Assembly (NCBI GenBank): GCA_944388145.1
Contig: CALXHQ010000024.1
Coordinates: forward strand, 1-64,000
Source: an uncultured Gemmiger sp.
Lineage (GTDB): Bacteria; Bacillota; Clostridia; Oscillospirales; Ruminococcaceae
Direction of reading: 5' to 3'
DNA length: 64,000 nt
In this document: piece by piece, positions 23,255 through 32,896 of the stretch
Layout: each line of letters starts with the position of its first letter
Numbering within the stretch: the first letter of the stretch is position 1
The notes under the pieces: model-generated
The model's database searches: none
What the model was told of the DNA's origin: nothing
Seen by the model: only the letters and a program-made list of their open reading frames with translations
Program-made: the position numbers and the translations under genes

Positions 23255-24046
23255 ATGGCAGAACAACGCATCCAGAAGGTCCTTTCCGACCAGGGATATT
23301 GCAGCCGCCGCGCGGCCGAACAGCTGATTGCCGAGGGCCGTGTCAAAGTCAACGGCCATCCTGTCGGTCTGGGGGACAAGATGGACCCGGACTACGATAA
23401 GGTGTCGGTGGATGGAAAAAATCTGCGGATTGTGCGCAAACGTCAGTACATCTATTTGATGCTGCACAAGCCCCGCGGCTATATTACCACAGCGTCGGAC
23501 GAGCGGGGGCGAAAGACGGTCATGGACCTGCTCCCTGGCATTGACCGTCGGGTCTACCCGGTGGGGCGTCTGGACAAGGACAGTGAAGGCCTGCTGCTCT
23601 TAACGGATGACGGTGCCTTTGCCAATCTGCTGACCCACCCTTCCGGCGGAGTCAGCAAACTGTACCGGGTCACAGTACATCCCCGCGCCACTGAGCAGCA
23701 GATCGTGCAGATGTCCTCCGGCGTGGTGCTGGATGACGGTGTGCGCACGGCGCCTTGCGTGATCCATGTGGTCACTGATGAACCCAGCCGCACTGTGCTG
23801 GAAATCACCCTGCACGAAGGCCGTAACCGCCAGATCCGACGGATGTGTGAGGCTGTCGGCCTGGAGGTGGTCCGCCTCAAGCGCAGCGCTGAGGGGCCGG
23901 TCAAGCTGGGCATGCTGCAGCCAGGGCAGTATCGGGAGCTGAAAAAATCCGAGGTTACCGCACTTCGCGCCGCGGCCCGCCAGAGCAGAGCAAAACCGGA
24001 TGACCGGTCCGAGCCGGCTCGCCGCGGCCCGCTGAAGCGGAAATGA
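23255..24046 (+). CDS. rluB: Ribosomal large-subunit pseudouridine synthase (RluB type)
   Basis: 263 residues from an ATG after TGGAGG. The S4 RNA-binding domain (IQKVLSDQGYCSRRAAEQLI) is followed by the RsuA/RluB catalytic domain with active-site Asp in PVGRLDKDSEGLLLLT and the terminal motif HEGRNRQIRRMCEAVGL. It isomerises a uridine in 23S rRNA helix 89 by family analogy (RluB rather than RsuA from the GRNRQIRRM context; not certain). The C-terminus is a basic tail. Confidence 0.88.
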   Translation: MAEQRIQKVLSDQGYCSRRAAEQLIAEGRVKVNGHPVGLGDKMDPDYDKVSVDGKNLRIVRKRQYIYLMLHKPRGYITTASDERGRKTVMDLLPGIDRRVYPVGRLDKDSEGLLLLTDDGAFANLLTHPSGGVSKLYRVTVHPRATEQQIVQMSSGVVLDDGVRTAPCVIHVVTDEPSRTVLEITLHEGRNRQIRRMCEAVGLEVVRLKRSAEGPVKLGMLQPGQYRELKKSEVTALRAAARQSRAKPDDRSEPARRGPLKRK

Positions 24047-24091
24047 TTCGGATTCCGCGTATGCAAACGTCGGAAATCGGTACAAAAACTC

Positions 24092-24120
24092 TTGTTTGAC
24101 GGCAGAGAAAGTAGTATAAT
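24092..24120 (+). promoter_or_regulatory. Promoter of the carboxyltransferase operon
   Basis: TTGTTT, 17 bases, TATAAT, about 60 bases upstream of the first gene. Confidence 0.65.
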
Positions 24121-24178
24121 CTTACTGGTATGACATCATGCAAGTTCATTGCAAGATTACAAATAGGGAGGTTCCTAT

Positions 24179-25501
24179 ATGGCAGCAAAAAAAGCGGGCA
24201 AGGAGCAAATTCTTGCACATTTTTTTGATGACGGCGCCTACACCTGGCTGTTTGCCGATGGTGCAGTAAGCGCTGCGTATGGTTGCGCCATGGGACAGTC
24301 TGCTTATGCAGTCTGTCAGAACGGCGGTCCGGTCGGCGTCAAGGACATCGACAAGGCTGTTCGTGTTCTGGAAATGGCCGCCGAGACCGGCACACCGGTT
24401 GTGACGTTTTATGATTCCACCGGCGCTAAACTGGAGGGCGGGCTGGATTTGCTGAATGCCAATGCGCGCCTGATGGCGGAAATTGCCAAAATCTCCGGCG
24501 TGGTTCCGCAGATTGCCGTGGTCACCGGTACCTGTGCCGGCTCTTCCTCCATCTGCGCCGCCGCTGCCGATCTCTGCATTGTGGCCGATGATGCGGAGCT
24601 GTTCCTGACCTCGCCCTTCAACAGTGAGGACAAGGTTGAGGGGGCCGGTTCCGAGGCATTCGCCGCCAAGGCCGGTGTGGCCGCTGCACATACGGCCAAC
24701 GCTGATGAGGCTGCCCGGCTGGCCGCCCGACTGGTGGGGATGCTGCCCGGCAACAACCTGGCAGGGCCTTCTGTCTTTGACTTCGCTGAGCCCAAAGCTT
24801 CGCTGAACCTGGCCAAGTACCTGCCTGCCGAAGCGGCCTCTGCACTGGCGGATGAGGACAGCCTGGTGGAACTGTACGGCGGGTATGGCAAAAATGTTTA
24901 CACGGCTCTGGCTACGATCGGCGGCTCCACAGCCGGAATTGTTGTGACGGCCAAGGAGGGCCTGGATCACCGCTGCACCGCCAAAGCTGCGCGTTTTGTG
25001 CGTTTCTGCGATGCTTACAGCATCCCTGTCGTGACTGTGGTCAACACGGAGGGCCTGGTCAAGAGCGAGGCGGATGATCAGGCTGGCGGCATCCGTCAGG
25101 CTGCCCGCATGGCCGGCGTCTATGCTGAGGCCACTACGGTAAAGGTGGCCGTTTTGGCGGGGGAGGCAGTCGGTCCGGTGTACACCGTATTTGCCGCACC
25201 GGCGGACTGGCGCATTGCTGTTTCCGGCTGCACCATTGCCCCGCTAGCGCCGCAGGCTGCCGCAAGTGTCCTGTATAAGGAGGAAATCTACGCCTCCGAC
25301 AATGTTGTTAAGGCCACAGAAGAGAAAGCTGCTGCCTACCGCAAGGAAGTTTGCTCTGCCGAGGCGGCTGTTGCCGCCGGTGCTGCTGATACCGTTTCCA
25401 CCGCTGCTAACGTCCGTGCGGCCGTTGTGCAGGCACTGGATATGTTGGCCAGCAAACGCGCGGTGCGTATGGCCAAGAAGCATGGCAATATTACGCTGTA
25501 A
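24179..25501 (+). CDS. Acyl-CoA carboxylase/transcarboxylase carboxyltransferase subunit (12S/MmdA-like)
   Basis: 440 residues, ATG after TAGGGAGG. Two crotonase-fold halves: the N-half has VVPQIAVVTGTCAGSSSICA, and the C-half VVTVVNTEGLVKSEADDQAG and VAVLAGEAVGPVYTVFAAPA. It is shorter and more divergent than typical MmdA (about 510 residues), lacking the usual N-terminal extension and clean acyl-CoA pocket signatures. With the biotin carrier and 5S-like genes behind it, it resembles the 12S subunit of a transcarboxylase that moves CO2 between biotin and an acyl-CoA. The acyl-CoA is not evident from sequence. Confidence 0.8.
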   Translation: MAAKKAGKEQILAHFFDDGAYTWLFADGAVSAAYGCAMGQSAYAVCQNGGPVGVKDIDKAVRVLEMAAETGTPVVTFYDSTGAKLEGGLDLLNANARLMAEIAKISGVVPQIAVVTGTCAGSSSICAAAADLCIVADDAELFLTSPFNSEDKVEGAGSEAFAAKAGVAAAHTANADEAARLAARLVGMLPGNNLAGPSVFDFAEPKASLNLAKYLPAEAASALADEDSLVELYGGYGKNVYTALATIGGSTAGIVVTAKEGLDHRCTAKAARFVRFCDAYSIPVVTVVNTEGLVKSEADDQAGGIRQAARMAGVYAEATTVKVAVLAGEAVGPVYTVFAAPADWRIAVSGCTIAPLAPQAAASVLYKEEIYASDNVVKATEEKAAAYRKEVCSAEAAVAAGAADTVSTAANVRAAVVQALDMLASKRAVRMAKKHGNITL

Positions 25502-25538
25502 TTTCTCACTTCCCATATTTTGAAGGAGGATGACCCCC

Positions 25539-25919
25539 ATGAAAAACCTTACTGTCACCGTGAACGGCGTTGCATATCAGGTCACTGTTGAAGAGAACGG
25601 TGCGGCTTCCGCGCCTGCTCCGGCTCCCGCTGCAACGGCCCCTGCTGCCGCACCTGCGCCCGCCGCAGCGCCGGCTGCTCCTGCTGCACCCCAGGGCACT
25701 GCCGGTGCTGTCAGCGTGAATGCGCCCATGCCCGGCAACATTCTGGATGTGCGTGTTGCACCTGGCGCCAGTGTCAAGGCAGGCGACACCCTGCTGATTC
25801 TGGAAGCAATGAAGATGGAAAACGAGATCTCCGCCCCGCAGGACGGCACCATTGCCACAGTGAATGTCCGCAAGGGCGATACCGTCAGCTCCGGTGATCT
25901 GCTGCTTACCATGAATTGA
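25539..25919 (+). CDS. Biotin carrier protein (1.3S/GcdC-like)
   Basis: 126 residues. A short N-terminal region (MKNLTVTVNGVAYQVTVEEN) and an Ala/Pro hinge (residues 24-52) precede a biotinyl domain. The biotinylated lysine is K92 in LEAMKMENE. The ATG at 25539 has GAAGGAGG 9 bases upstream; an ATG at 25530 is too close and out of frame. It carries carboxybiotin between the flanking subunits. Confidence 0.92.
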   Translation: MKNLTVTVNGVAYQVTVEENGAASAPAPAPAATAPAAAPAPAAAPAAPAAPQGTAGAVSVNAPMPGNILDVRVAPGASVKAGDTLLILEAMKMENEISAPQDGTIATVNVRKGDTVSSGDLLLTMN

Positions 25920-25977
25920 GCTGCCTGCAAACTGCTGCACCCGCCGCCTGAGCGGCGTTAGAACGAGGTGAATTCAA

Positions 25978-27381
25978 TTGGCTAAAAAACCGATTAAAAT
26001 TACCGAGGTTGTCCTGCGTGACGCGCATCAGTCCCTGCTGGCAACCCGTATGACCATGGATGAGATGCGCCCCATCCTGCCGGAAATGGACAAGATCCCT
26101 TATTTCTCCGTGGAGTGCTGGGGCGGCGCTACCTTTGACGCTTGCATCCGCTTCCTGGATGAAGATCCCTGGGAGCGCCTGCGCATTCTCCGCAAGCAAC
26201 TGCCCCATCAGAAGCTGCAGATGCTTTTCCGTGGCCAGAATATGCTGGGGTATCGCCCTTATGCCGATGATGCGGTGGAGTATTTCGTCCAGAAATCCGT
26301 CGCCAACGGCATTGACGTTATCCGTATTTTTGACGCACTGAACGATCCCCGCAACCTGCAGACCGCCATCAAGGCCGCCAACAAGGAGGGCGCCCATGTT
26401 CAGGCCTGCATCAGCTACACCCTGAGCCCGGTTCACAACAATGAGTATTTTGCCCAGTATGCTAAGACCCTGGAGGAGATGGGGGCAAACTCCATCTGCA
26501 TCAAGGACATGGCCGGCCTGCTCAAGCCCTACACCTGCTATGACCTGGTCAAGAAGCTGAAGGAGACTGTGCACATCCCCATTGACATTCACAGCCACTA
26601 CACTGCTGGTCTGGCCTCCATGTCCATCCTCAAGGGCATCGAGGCGGGAGCCGACATTGTGGATACTGCCATGAGCCCGCTGGCCTTGGGCACTTCCCAT
26701 ATGCCCACTGAGAGCCTGGTTGCGGCTCTGCAGGGCACCGATTACGACACGGGCCTGGATCTGAACCAGCTGAATGTGGTGCGCAACTACTTCAATAAGT
26801 TGCGTGAAAAGTATATTGCCAATGGCCAGATCAACCAGAAGAGCCTGGGTGTTGACGCCAATACACTGCTGTATCAGGTTCCCGGCGGTATGTTCTCTAA
26901 CATGCTCAAGCAGCTGAAAGATGCCGGTAAGGAGGATAAGCTGGACGAGGTGCTGGCTGAGATCCCCCGTGTGCGTGAGGATGCCGGTTACCCGCCGCTG
27001 GTTACCCCCACCAGCCAGATTGTTGGTACCCAGGCGGTGTTCAATGTCATTATGGGCGAACGGTACAAGATGGTCACCAAGGAGTTCCGCGGCCTGATCC
27101 ATGGCGATTACGGCAAGACCCCCGCGCCCATCAAGCCGGAGTTCCAGGCCATGATCCTCAAGGGCGAAAAGCCCATTACCTGCCGCTTTGCCGACACCCT
27201 TGAACCCGAAATGGACAAGCTGCGCGCCGAGGCTGCCAAGTATGCCATCCAGGAGGAGGACGTGCTGACTTACGCCATGTTCCCCCAGGTTGCGCCCAAA
27301 TTCTTCGAAAAGCGCAATGCCCGCATCCAGGGTGTGGATGCCCTGCACGCCGACTATGAGAAAAAAAGCCATCCGGTTTGA
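25978..27381 (+). CDS. oadA: Oxaloacetate/pyruvate carboxyltransferase alpha subunit (5S/OadA-like)
   Basis: 467 residues from a TTG preceded by CGAGGTG. It is a TIM-barrel carboxyltransferase: LRDAHQSLLATRM at the N-terminus, FRGQNMLGYRPYADD, the carboxylated lysine in SICIKDMAGLLKPY and metal histidines in DIHSHYTAGLAS. The C-terminus lacks a fused biotinyl domain; biotin is on the separate carrier. It would exchange a carboxyl between oxaloacetate/pyruvate and biotin. No OadB/GcdB sodium pump or biotin carboxylase is present nearby, which favours a transcarboxylase-type complex. Confidence 0.9.
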   Translation: MAKKPIKITEVVLRDAHQSLLATRMTMDEMRPILPEMDKIPYFSVECWGGATFDACIRFLDEDPWERLRILRKQLPHQKLQMLFRGQNMLGYRPYADDAVEYFVQKSVANGIDVIRIFDALNDPRNLQTAIKAANKEGAHVQACISYTLSPVHNNEYFAQYAKTLEEMGANSICIKDMAGLLKPYTCYDLVKKLKETVHIPIDIHSHYTAGLASMSILKGIEAGADIVDTAMSPLALGTSHMPTESLVAALQGTDYDTGLDLNQLNVVRNYFNKLREKYIANGQINQKSLGVDANTLLYQVPGGMFSNMLKQLKDAGKEDKLDEVLAEIPRVREDAGYPPLVTPTSQIVGTQAVFNVIMGERYKMVTKEFRGLIHGDYGKTPAPIKPEFQAMILKGEKPITCRFADTLEPEMDKLRAEAAKYAIQEEDVLTYAMFPQVAPKFFEKRNARIQGVDALHADYEKKSHPV

Positions 27382-27412
27382 TGCTGCCGGCACCGGCTGC
27401 TGACTTTTGATC

Positions 27413-27457
27413 AAAGTTCCAGAGGAAACCTGAGCTGGTTTCTTCTGGAACTTTTTT
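27413..27457 (+). terminator. Terminator of the carboxyltransferase operon
   Basis: AAAGTTCCAGAGGAAACC pairs with GGTTTCTTCTGGAACTTT (one mismatch), followed by a T-run. Confidence 0.92.
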
Positions 27458-27632
27458 ATGCTGCGAAAGGGGACGGACGATGGAGGAGAGCATTTACCCT
27501 TGGGCAGGCGGATGTACACAGGCCATCGTGATGGGAAGCGAAAAAAGCGCGCAAGCACGTGGCATTTGTTAACAGAAAAGTCATACTTTATAACAATAAT
27601 GAACAACTAGTTCGATTTTTTGCATCAAAACC

Positions 27633-27661
27633 TTGTAAAAAGCGACGGAATTCGCTATAAT
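27633..27661 (+). promoter_or_regulatory. Promoter of the nucleoside transporter operon
   Basis: TTGTAA, 17 bases, TATAAT. The 134-base leader (27668-27801) contains small GC hairpins (CAGG-TTTCG-CCTGG near 27677) but matches no riboswitch I know. From 27458 to the promoter I see only a weak 30-codon frame at 27480. Confidence 0.75.
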
Positions 27662-27801
27662 GAAGAAAAATTCAAGCAGGTTTCGCCTGGTCGCCGGCCG
27701 CAAAGATGTGGTATCGGCGGTTGTTTGCTGCCTGTGAACAGGTACGGCAAGGCCGTTATAGGCTCCGGCGGGCCCAGTCAGGAGAAAGGAGGTAGCACCC
27801 A

Positions 27802-29340
27802 TTGGCAGAGGATTTTGTTATTGAGATGCTCAACATCACAAAAGAATTTCCAGGCATCAAAGCAAACGATGATATCACGCTGCAGCTCCGCCGCGGCGAG
27901 ATTCATGCGCTGCTGGGTGAAAACGGCGCCGGAAAGTCCACTTTGATGAGCGTACTGTTCGGCCTGTATCAGCCGGAAAAGGGTGTGATCAAAAAAGACG
28001 GCAAGGAGGTTCGCATCAAGGACCCTAATGATGCCAACCGTCTGGGCATCGGCATGGTGCACCAGCATTTCAAGTTGGTGGAATGCTTTACGGTGCTTGA
28101 CAACATCATCCTTGGCGTGGAAAGTACCAAGATGGGCTTTCTGCAAAAGGATGCTGCCCGCAAGAAGGTTATGGCGCTGAGCGAAAAATATGGCCTTCGT
28201 GTGGATCCGGACGCTCTGGTGGAGGATATTTCGGTGGGCATGCAGCAGCGTGTCGAAATCCTGAAGATGCTCTACCGTGACAATGATATCCTGATTTTTG
28301 ACGAGCCAACGGCGGTTTTGACGCCGCAGGAAATCGACGAACTGATGGAGATTATGCGCGGCTTCAAAGCCGAGGGGAAAAGCATCCTCTTTATCACCCA
28401 CAAACTCAACGAGATTATGGCTGTGGCTGACCGCTGCACGGTCCTGCGCAAGGGCCGCTATATGGGCACGGTCGATATTGCCGATACCACCAAGGAAGAA
28501 CTTTCCCGCATGATGGTTGGCCGCAATGTTCAGTTTGTGGTGGACAAAAAGCCCTGCGAGCCGGGGGACAATATTCTCGAAGTGGAGAATCTGGTGGTGC
28601 CCAGCCGCATCCACAAGAACAATGCGGTGAAAGGCGTTTCCTTTAATGTCCGCGCCGGTGAAATTGTCTGTGTGGCGGGGATCGAGGGCAATGGCCAGAG
28701 CGAGCTGGTGTTTGGCGTTACCGGTCTGGAGAAGGCTACGTGCGGCCGAATCCGCCTGTGCGGGCAGGATATTACCAATGCGCGCATCCGCGACCGTTCC
28801 AAAGCCGGGATGAGTCATATCCCGGAGGATCGTCACAAGCACGGTTTGGTGCTGGATTACACGCTGGGTCAAAATCTGGTTCTGCAACGTTACTGGCAGC
28901 CACAATTCCAGAACCATGGCTTTATCCGCTCCGGAGAGGTGCAAAAGTACGCTGATCGCCTGATTCAGGAGTATGACATCCGCAGCGGTCAGGGGGCGGC
29001 TACCATTGCCCGCAGTATGTCCGGCGGCAACCAGCAGAAGGCAATCATTGCCCGCGAGATTGACAAGGACCCGCAGCTGCTGGTAGCTGTGCAACCCACC
29101 CGCGGTCTGGATGTGGGCGCCATCGAATTTATCCACAAGCAGCTGGTGGCAGAACGTGACGCGGGCCGCGCCGTTTTGCTGGTTAGCCTGGAACTGGATG
29201 AGGTGATGAACCTCTCCGACCGTATCCTTGTTATGTATGAAGGGGAGATCGTTGGCGAGTTTGATCCCCGGACGACCACTGTGGAAGAGCTTGGCCTGTA
29301 TATGGCCGGCGGCAAAAAGCAGAAGGAGGGACAGGCATGA
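27802..29340 (+). CDS. Nucleoside ABC transporter, ATP-binding protein (NupO/YufO-like)
   Basis: 512 residues from a TTG after AAAGGAGG. Two ABC domains: the first is canonical (Walker [10 protein letters not shown], signature [11 protein letters not shown], Walker [12 protein letters not shown]). The second has a non-standard P-loop ([11 protein letters not shown]), signature SGGNQQK and QPTRGLDVG in place of Walker B. This asymmetric pattern is typical of the BMP-family (Tpp/Nup, RbsA-like) nucleoside importers. It couples ATP hydrolysis to the two permeases that follow; start and stop codons overlap with the next gene. Confidence 0.9.
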   Translation: MAEDFVIEMLNITKEFPGIKANDDITLQLRRGEIHALLGENGAGKSTLMSVLFGLYQPEKGVIKKDGKEVRIKDPNDANRLGIGMVHQHFKLVECFTVLDNIILGVESTKMGFLQKDAARKKVMALSEKYGLRVDPDALVEDISVGMQQRVEILKMLYRDNDILIFDEPTAVLTPQEIDELMEIMRGFKAEGKSILFITHKLNEIMAVADRCTVLRKGRYMGTVDIADTTKEELSRMMVGRNVQFVVDKKPCEPGDNILEVENLVVPSRIHKNNAVKGVSFNVRAGEIVCVAGIEGNGQSELVFGVTGLEKATCGRIRLCGQDITNARIRDRSKAGMSHIPEDRHKHGLVLDYTLGQNLVLQRYWQPQFQNHGFIRSGEVQKYADRLIQEYDIRSGQGAATIARSMSGGNQQKAIIAREIDKDPQLLVAVQPTRGLDVGAIEFIHKQLVAERDAGRAVLLVSLELDEVMNLSDRILVMYEGEIVGEFDPRTTTVEELGLYMAGGKKQKEGQA

Positions 29341-30449
29341 ATCAGAAACGCAAACCTCTTTCCCAAAACGCCACGCTGATCGGCGTGCTGGCCAGCCTTC
29401 TGTCCATTCTGATCGGATTGGTGCTGGGCTTTGTGCTGCTGGTGGTTTTGAACCCTGGCGCTGCGTTGGAGGGAATGACGCAGATGCTGACCAAGGGTGT
29501 CTCCAACCTGAGTAGCTTTTCCCAGGTGCTGTACCAGGCGGCACCGCTGATGATGTGCGGACTATCGGTGGGCTTTGCCTACAAAACGGGTCTGTTCAAT
29601 ATCGGTGCACCCGGCCAGTACACCATGGGCGTATTCTTCGCCCTGCTGTTTGCCATTCAGTTTCAGATGCCTTGGTTTGTCTGCCTGCTGGCAGCCATGG
29701 TGGGCGGCGCCGCGTGGGGCGTTTTCCCGGGTCTGTTCAAGGCACTGTTCAATGTGAACGAGGTTATCACCTCCATCATGTTCAACTGGATTGGAATGTA
29801 TCTTGTCAACCTGCTGATCGCCAACATGCCCGTTATGCTGGCCTCGGCCTGGGGTGCTTCCAACTCGGATCGCACTGCAGCCCTGAGCTCGGCCAATCCC
29901 GGGGCAATCATCCCCAAATGTGGGCTGGATAAACTGTTTGGCGATTCCCCCTGGATCAATATCAGCATTCTTATCACGGTGCTGCTGGCGATTGTGGTGT
30001 GGGTTGTTTTGCAAAAGACTACCTTTGGCTATGAGCTTAAGGCCTGCGGCCTGAACCGGGACGCCTCCCAGTATGCCGGCATCAATGCCAAGCGCAATGT
30101 GGTACTTTCCATGGTGATTGCCGGCGGCCTGGCTGGTGCGGGCGGCGGTATTTACTACTTGGCCGGTACCGTGCAGTACGTGATCGAAAAGGCCATCCTG
30201 GGCATGGGGTTCGACGGCATTGCTGTGGCGCTGCTGGCAAATTCCCATCCAATTGGCGCTATTTTCAGCTCGCTGTTTGTCAGCTATCTGCAGGTGGGCG
30301 GTTCGGCCATGCAGCCCAACTATTCGCCTGAGACAACCGACATTGTGATTGCGGTCATCATCTATCTGGCGGCATTTGCATTGCTGATGCGCGGCGTCAT
30401 TACCAAGGCACTCAGCCGCCGCAAAGAAAAGGAGGCGAGCGGGAAATGA
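29337..30449 (+). CDS. Nucleoside ABC transporter permease 1 (YufP-like)
   Basis: 370 residues, overlapping the ATPase gene by 4 bases. About ten membrane segments; BPD_transp_2 family signature includes [20 protein letters not shown] and the coupling region [20 protein letters not shown]. Forms the pore with permease 2. Confidence 0.9.
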   Translation: MNQKRKPLSQNATLIGVLASLLSILIGLVLGFVLLVVLNPGAALEGMTQMLTKGVSNLSSFSQVLYQAAPLMMCGLSVGFAYKTGLFNIGAPGQYTMGVFFALLFAIQFQMPWFVCLLAAMVGGAAWGVFPGLFKALFNVNEVITSIMFNWIGMYLVNLLIANMPVMLASAWGASNSDRTAALSSANPGAIIPKCGLDKLFGDSPWINISILITVLLAIVVWVVLQKTTFGYELKACGLNRDASQYAGINAKRNVVLSMVIAGGLAGAGGGIYYLAGTVQYVIEKAILGMGFDGIAVALLANSHPIGAIFSSLFVSYLQVGGSAMQPNYSPETTDIVIAVIIYLAAFALLMRGVITKALSRRKEKEASGK

Positions 30450-31438
30450 TCGTTCTTGCCAACATTATCAGCCTTACCGTGATTTTCGCTGTGCCGCTGC
30501 TTCTGGTTGCTTTGGGTGGTATGTTCTCAGAGCATTCCGGCGTCATCAACATTGCGCTGGAAGGCATGATGATCATCGGTGCTCTGTTTGCCTGTTTTAC
30601 GCTGCAGGCTTTTGATCAGAGCGGTTTTGGCCCGGCTCATCCGCAGCTGGCGGTTTTTCTGGCCATTTTGGTGGCCGGCGCCTGCGGTATGATCTTTTCG
30701 CTGTTTCTGGCATTCGCGGCCATCAACCTGAAGGCGGATCAGACCATCGGCGGCACAGCGCTGAACCAGTTTGCGCCGGCATTTGCGGTTGTGCTCACCT
30801 GGGCTATCCAGGGCCAGGGTCTGACCACCATCCGCATTCCCACCTGGGTTCGCATTACCCGTGAGACGCTGGGTCTTGCCCCTGCAGAGGGTCAGAGCTT
30901 CTTTGACACACTGTTTTTCAAGTATTTCTATCTTACCACACCCCTCGCCATCATTCTGCTCATTGCCAGCTACATTGTGCTGTACAAGACCCGCTTCGGG
31001 CTCCGGCTGCGTGCCTGCGGTGAACATCCGCAGGCTGCGGATTCGGTAGGTATCAACGTCTACCGTATGCGCTATGCCGGCGTTCTGATCTCCGGCTTTT
31101 TGGGCGGCATTGGCGGTCTGGCGTACACTGTGGCGGCCGGCAGCGGTTTCAACTCGGATGTGGGCGGCTACGGCTTCTTGGCTTTGGCAGTCATGATCTT
31201 CGGCAACTGGAAGCCTTTGCCGATTTTGGGCTCGGCGGTGTTCTTTGCACTGTTCAAGGTCATTGCGGCCTATAACAGCACCCTGACCTTCCTGCCTGAC
31301 TTTAAGGGGGTACAGGATATTTCCAACCTGTACCAGATGTTGCCGTACATTGTCACGATGATTGTGCTGGTTTTCACATCCAAGAAGTCTAAAGCACCCA
31401 AGGCGGAAGGTATCCCGTACGATAAAGGCTCCCGCTGA
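30446..31438 (+). CDS. Nucleoside ABC transporter permease 2 (YufQ-like)
   Basis: 330 residues, overlapping permease 1 by 4 bases. BPD_transp_2 family: SGVINIALEGMMIIGALFAC, ADQTIGGTALNQFAPAF, LRLRACGEHPQAADSVGINV. Nine to ten membrane segments. Together with permease 1 and the ATPase it imports nucleosides; the lipoprotein that normally binds the substrate is not in the window. Confidence 0.9.
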   Translation: MIVLANIISLTVIFAVPLLLVALGGMFSEHSGVINIALEGMMIIGALFACFTLQAFDQSGFGPAHPQLAVFLAILVAGACGMIFSLFLAFAAINLKADQTIGGTALNQFAPAFAVVLTWAIQGQGLTTIRIPTWVRITRETLGLAPAEGQSFFDTLFFKYFYLTTPLAIILLIASYIVLYKTRFGLRLRACGEHPQAADSVGINVYRMRYAGVLISGFLGGIGGLAYTVAAGSGFNSDVGGYGFLALAVMIFGNWKPLPILGSAVFFALFKVIAAYNSTLTFLPDFKGVQDISNLYQMLPYIVTMIVLVFTSKKSKAPKAEGIPYDKGSR

Positions 31439-31469
31439 TTCCATTCTGACCAAAACAAACCGGCGTGTG

Positions 31470-31499
31470 CGCCCGGCCCCAGATCCTGTGGGCCGGGCG
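31470..31499 (+). terminator. GC-rich hairpin between permease 2 and pdp
   Basis: CGCCCGGCCC and GGGCCGGGCG flank a 10-base loop. No T-run, so perhaps an mRNA stability element separating transporter and enzyme cistrons. Confidence 0.45.
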
Positions 31500-31541
31500 T
31501 GCGCTTTCAGCGGCAAATTTCCAGCAAAGGGGGACAACGCA

Positions 31542-32864
31542 ATGCGTATGTATGATATTATCGCCAAAAAACGGGATGGCGGAACACTTGACCGGGCCGA
31601 GATTGCCTTTGCAATCAACGGCTATGTGGCGGGTGACGTGCCGGATTACCAGATGAGCGCGCTGCTCATGGCCATTTATCTGCGCGGCATGACAGATGAG
31701 GAGACTGCGGTCCTGACTGATGTGATGGCTCACTCCGGTGAGATGGTGGATCTGTCTGCCATTGCCGGCATCAAGGCGGACAAACACTCCACCGGTGGGG
31801 TGGGGGATAAGACCACCCTGGTTGTGGCCCCGATTGTGGCGGCCTGCGGCGTCAAGATTGCCAAAATGAGCGGCCGCGGTTTGGGCCATACCGGTGGCAC
31901 CATTGATAAAATGGAGGCTGTCCCCGGTACCCGTACCAGCTTGACGCAGGACGAATTTTTCCGTCAAGTGAACGAGATTGGCATTGCAGTCATTGGTCAG
32001 AGCGGCCAGATTGCAGTGGCAGACAAGAAACTCTATGCACTGCGGGATGTCACGGCCACGGTGGGCTGCATCCCGTTGATTGCCTCCTCCATCATGAGCA
32101 AAAAGCTGGCCTCCGGGTCCGATGCGATTCTGCTGGATGTGACAATGGGAGACGGCGCCTTTATGAAAAACCTGCCCGATGCTATTGAACTGGCTCGGTT
32201 GATGGTTTCCATCGGTACCGCCCATGGTCGCAAGGTCGCGGCATTGATTACGGATATGGACAAGCCGCTGGGGCACAATATCGGCAATGCTCTGGAAGTT
32301 GCCGAGAGCATTGCTGTGCTGAAAGGCCGGGGCCCCGACGATTTGACGGAGGTCTGCCTGCAGCTTGCATCGAATATGCTGGTACTGGCCGGCAAGGGGG
32401 ATCTGACCAGCTGCCGCGCCATGGCTGAGCGCGCCCTGACGGATGGCACCGCCTATCTGAAATGCCGGCAGATGTTTGCTGCACAGGGGGGCGATGTTGC
32501 CTGTTTGGACAATCCTGATCAACTGCGCAAGGCGAAATACTGCTACGATCTGGTGGCGCAGGGGGAAGGCTATATTGCCAAAAACGATGTGGAAAAGATC
32601 GGCAATGCCAGCGTGCTGCTGGGGGCCGGGCGCATCAAAAAGGAGGATACCATCGATTTTGCCGCCGGGATCATCATGCGCCACAAACTGGGTGACTATG
32701 TGCGTTCAGGCGATGTGATCTGTACCATGTTTGCGGATGATCCCGCGCTGTTCCAGCCCGCCGAGGAGATGTACCGCGGAGGGTTAATCCTCTCGGCAGA
32801 CAAACCCACGCTGCCGCCGCTGGTTTATGCCCGCGTTACGGCTGACGGGATCGAGCAATTCTGA
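31542..32864 (+). CDS. pdp: Pyrimidine-nucleoside phosphorylase
   Basis: 440 residues, ATG 8 bases after AAAGGGGG. MYDIIAKKRDGGTLDRAEI at the N-terminus, phosphate-binding KHSTGGVGDKTTL, and MSGRGLGHTGGTIDKMEAVPG are family signatures (thymidine/pyrimidine-nucleoside phosphorylase, EC 2.4.2.2 group). It cleaves uridine, deoxyuridine and thymidine to base plus (deoxy)ribose 1-phosphate. Placed behind the nucleoside importer for pyrimidine salvage. Confidence 0.94.
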   Translation: MRMYDIIAKKRDGGTLDRAEIAFAINGYVAGDVPDYQMSALLMAIYLRGMTDEETAVLTDVMAHSGEMVDLSAIAGIKADKHSTGGVGDKTTLVVAPIVAACGVKIAKMSGRGLGHTGGTIDKMEAVPGTRTSLTQDEFFRQVNEIGIAVIGQSGQIAVADKKLYALRDVTATVGCIPLIASSIMSKKLASGSDAILLDVTMGDGAFMKNLPDAIELARLMVSIGTAHGRKVAALITDMDKPLGHNIGNALEVAESIAVLKGRGPDDLTEVCLQLASNMLVLAGKGDLTSCRAMAERALTDGTAYLKCRQMFAAQGGDVACLDNPDQLRKAKYCYDLVAQGEGYIAKNDVEKIGNASVLLGAGRIKKEDTIDFAAGIIMRHKLGDYVRSGDVICTMFADDPALFQPAEEMYRGGLILSADKPTLPPLVYARVTADGIEQF

Positions 32865-32896
32865 ACCACGCCGCCGGCATCGGAGGTGACCGGACT

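Noticed and set aside
27480..27572. 30-codon frame MEESIYPWAGG...
   Set aside because: It has only a weak upstream purine run, lies between a terminator and the next promoter, and shows no family.
27668..27801. Possible riboswitch in the transporter leader
   Set aside because: No purine, preQ1, 2'-dG or T-box core could be recognised; only short hairpins are seen.
25906..29544. Long minus-strand frames over the carboxyltransferase and transporter genes
   Set aside because: They are antisense to genes with full sets of catalytic motifs and have no ribosome binding sites.
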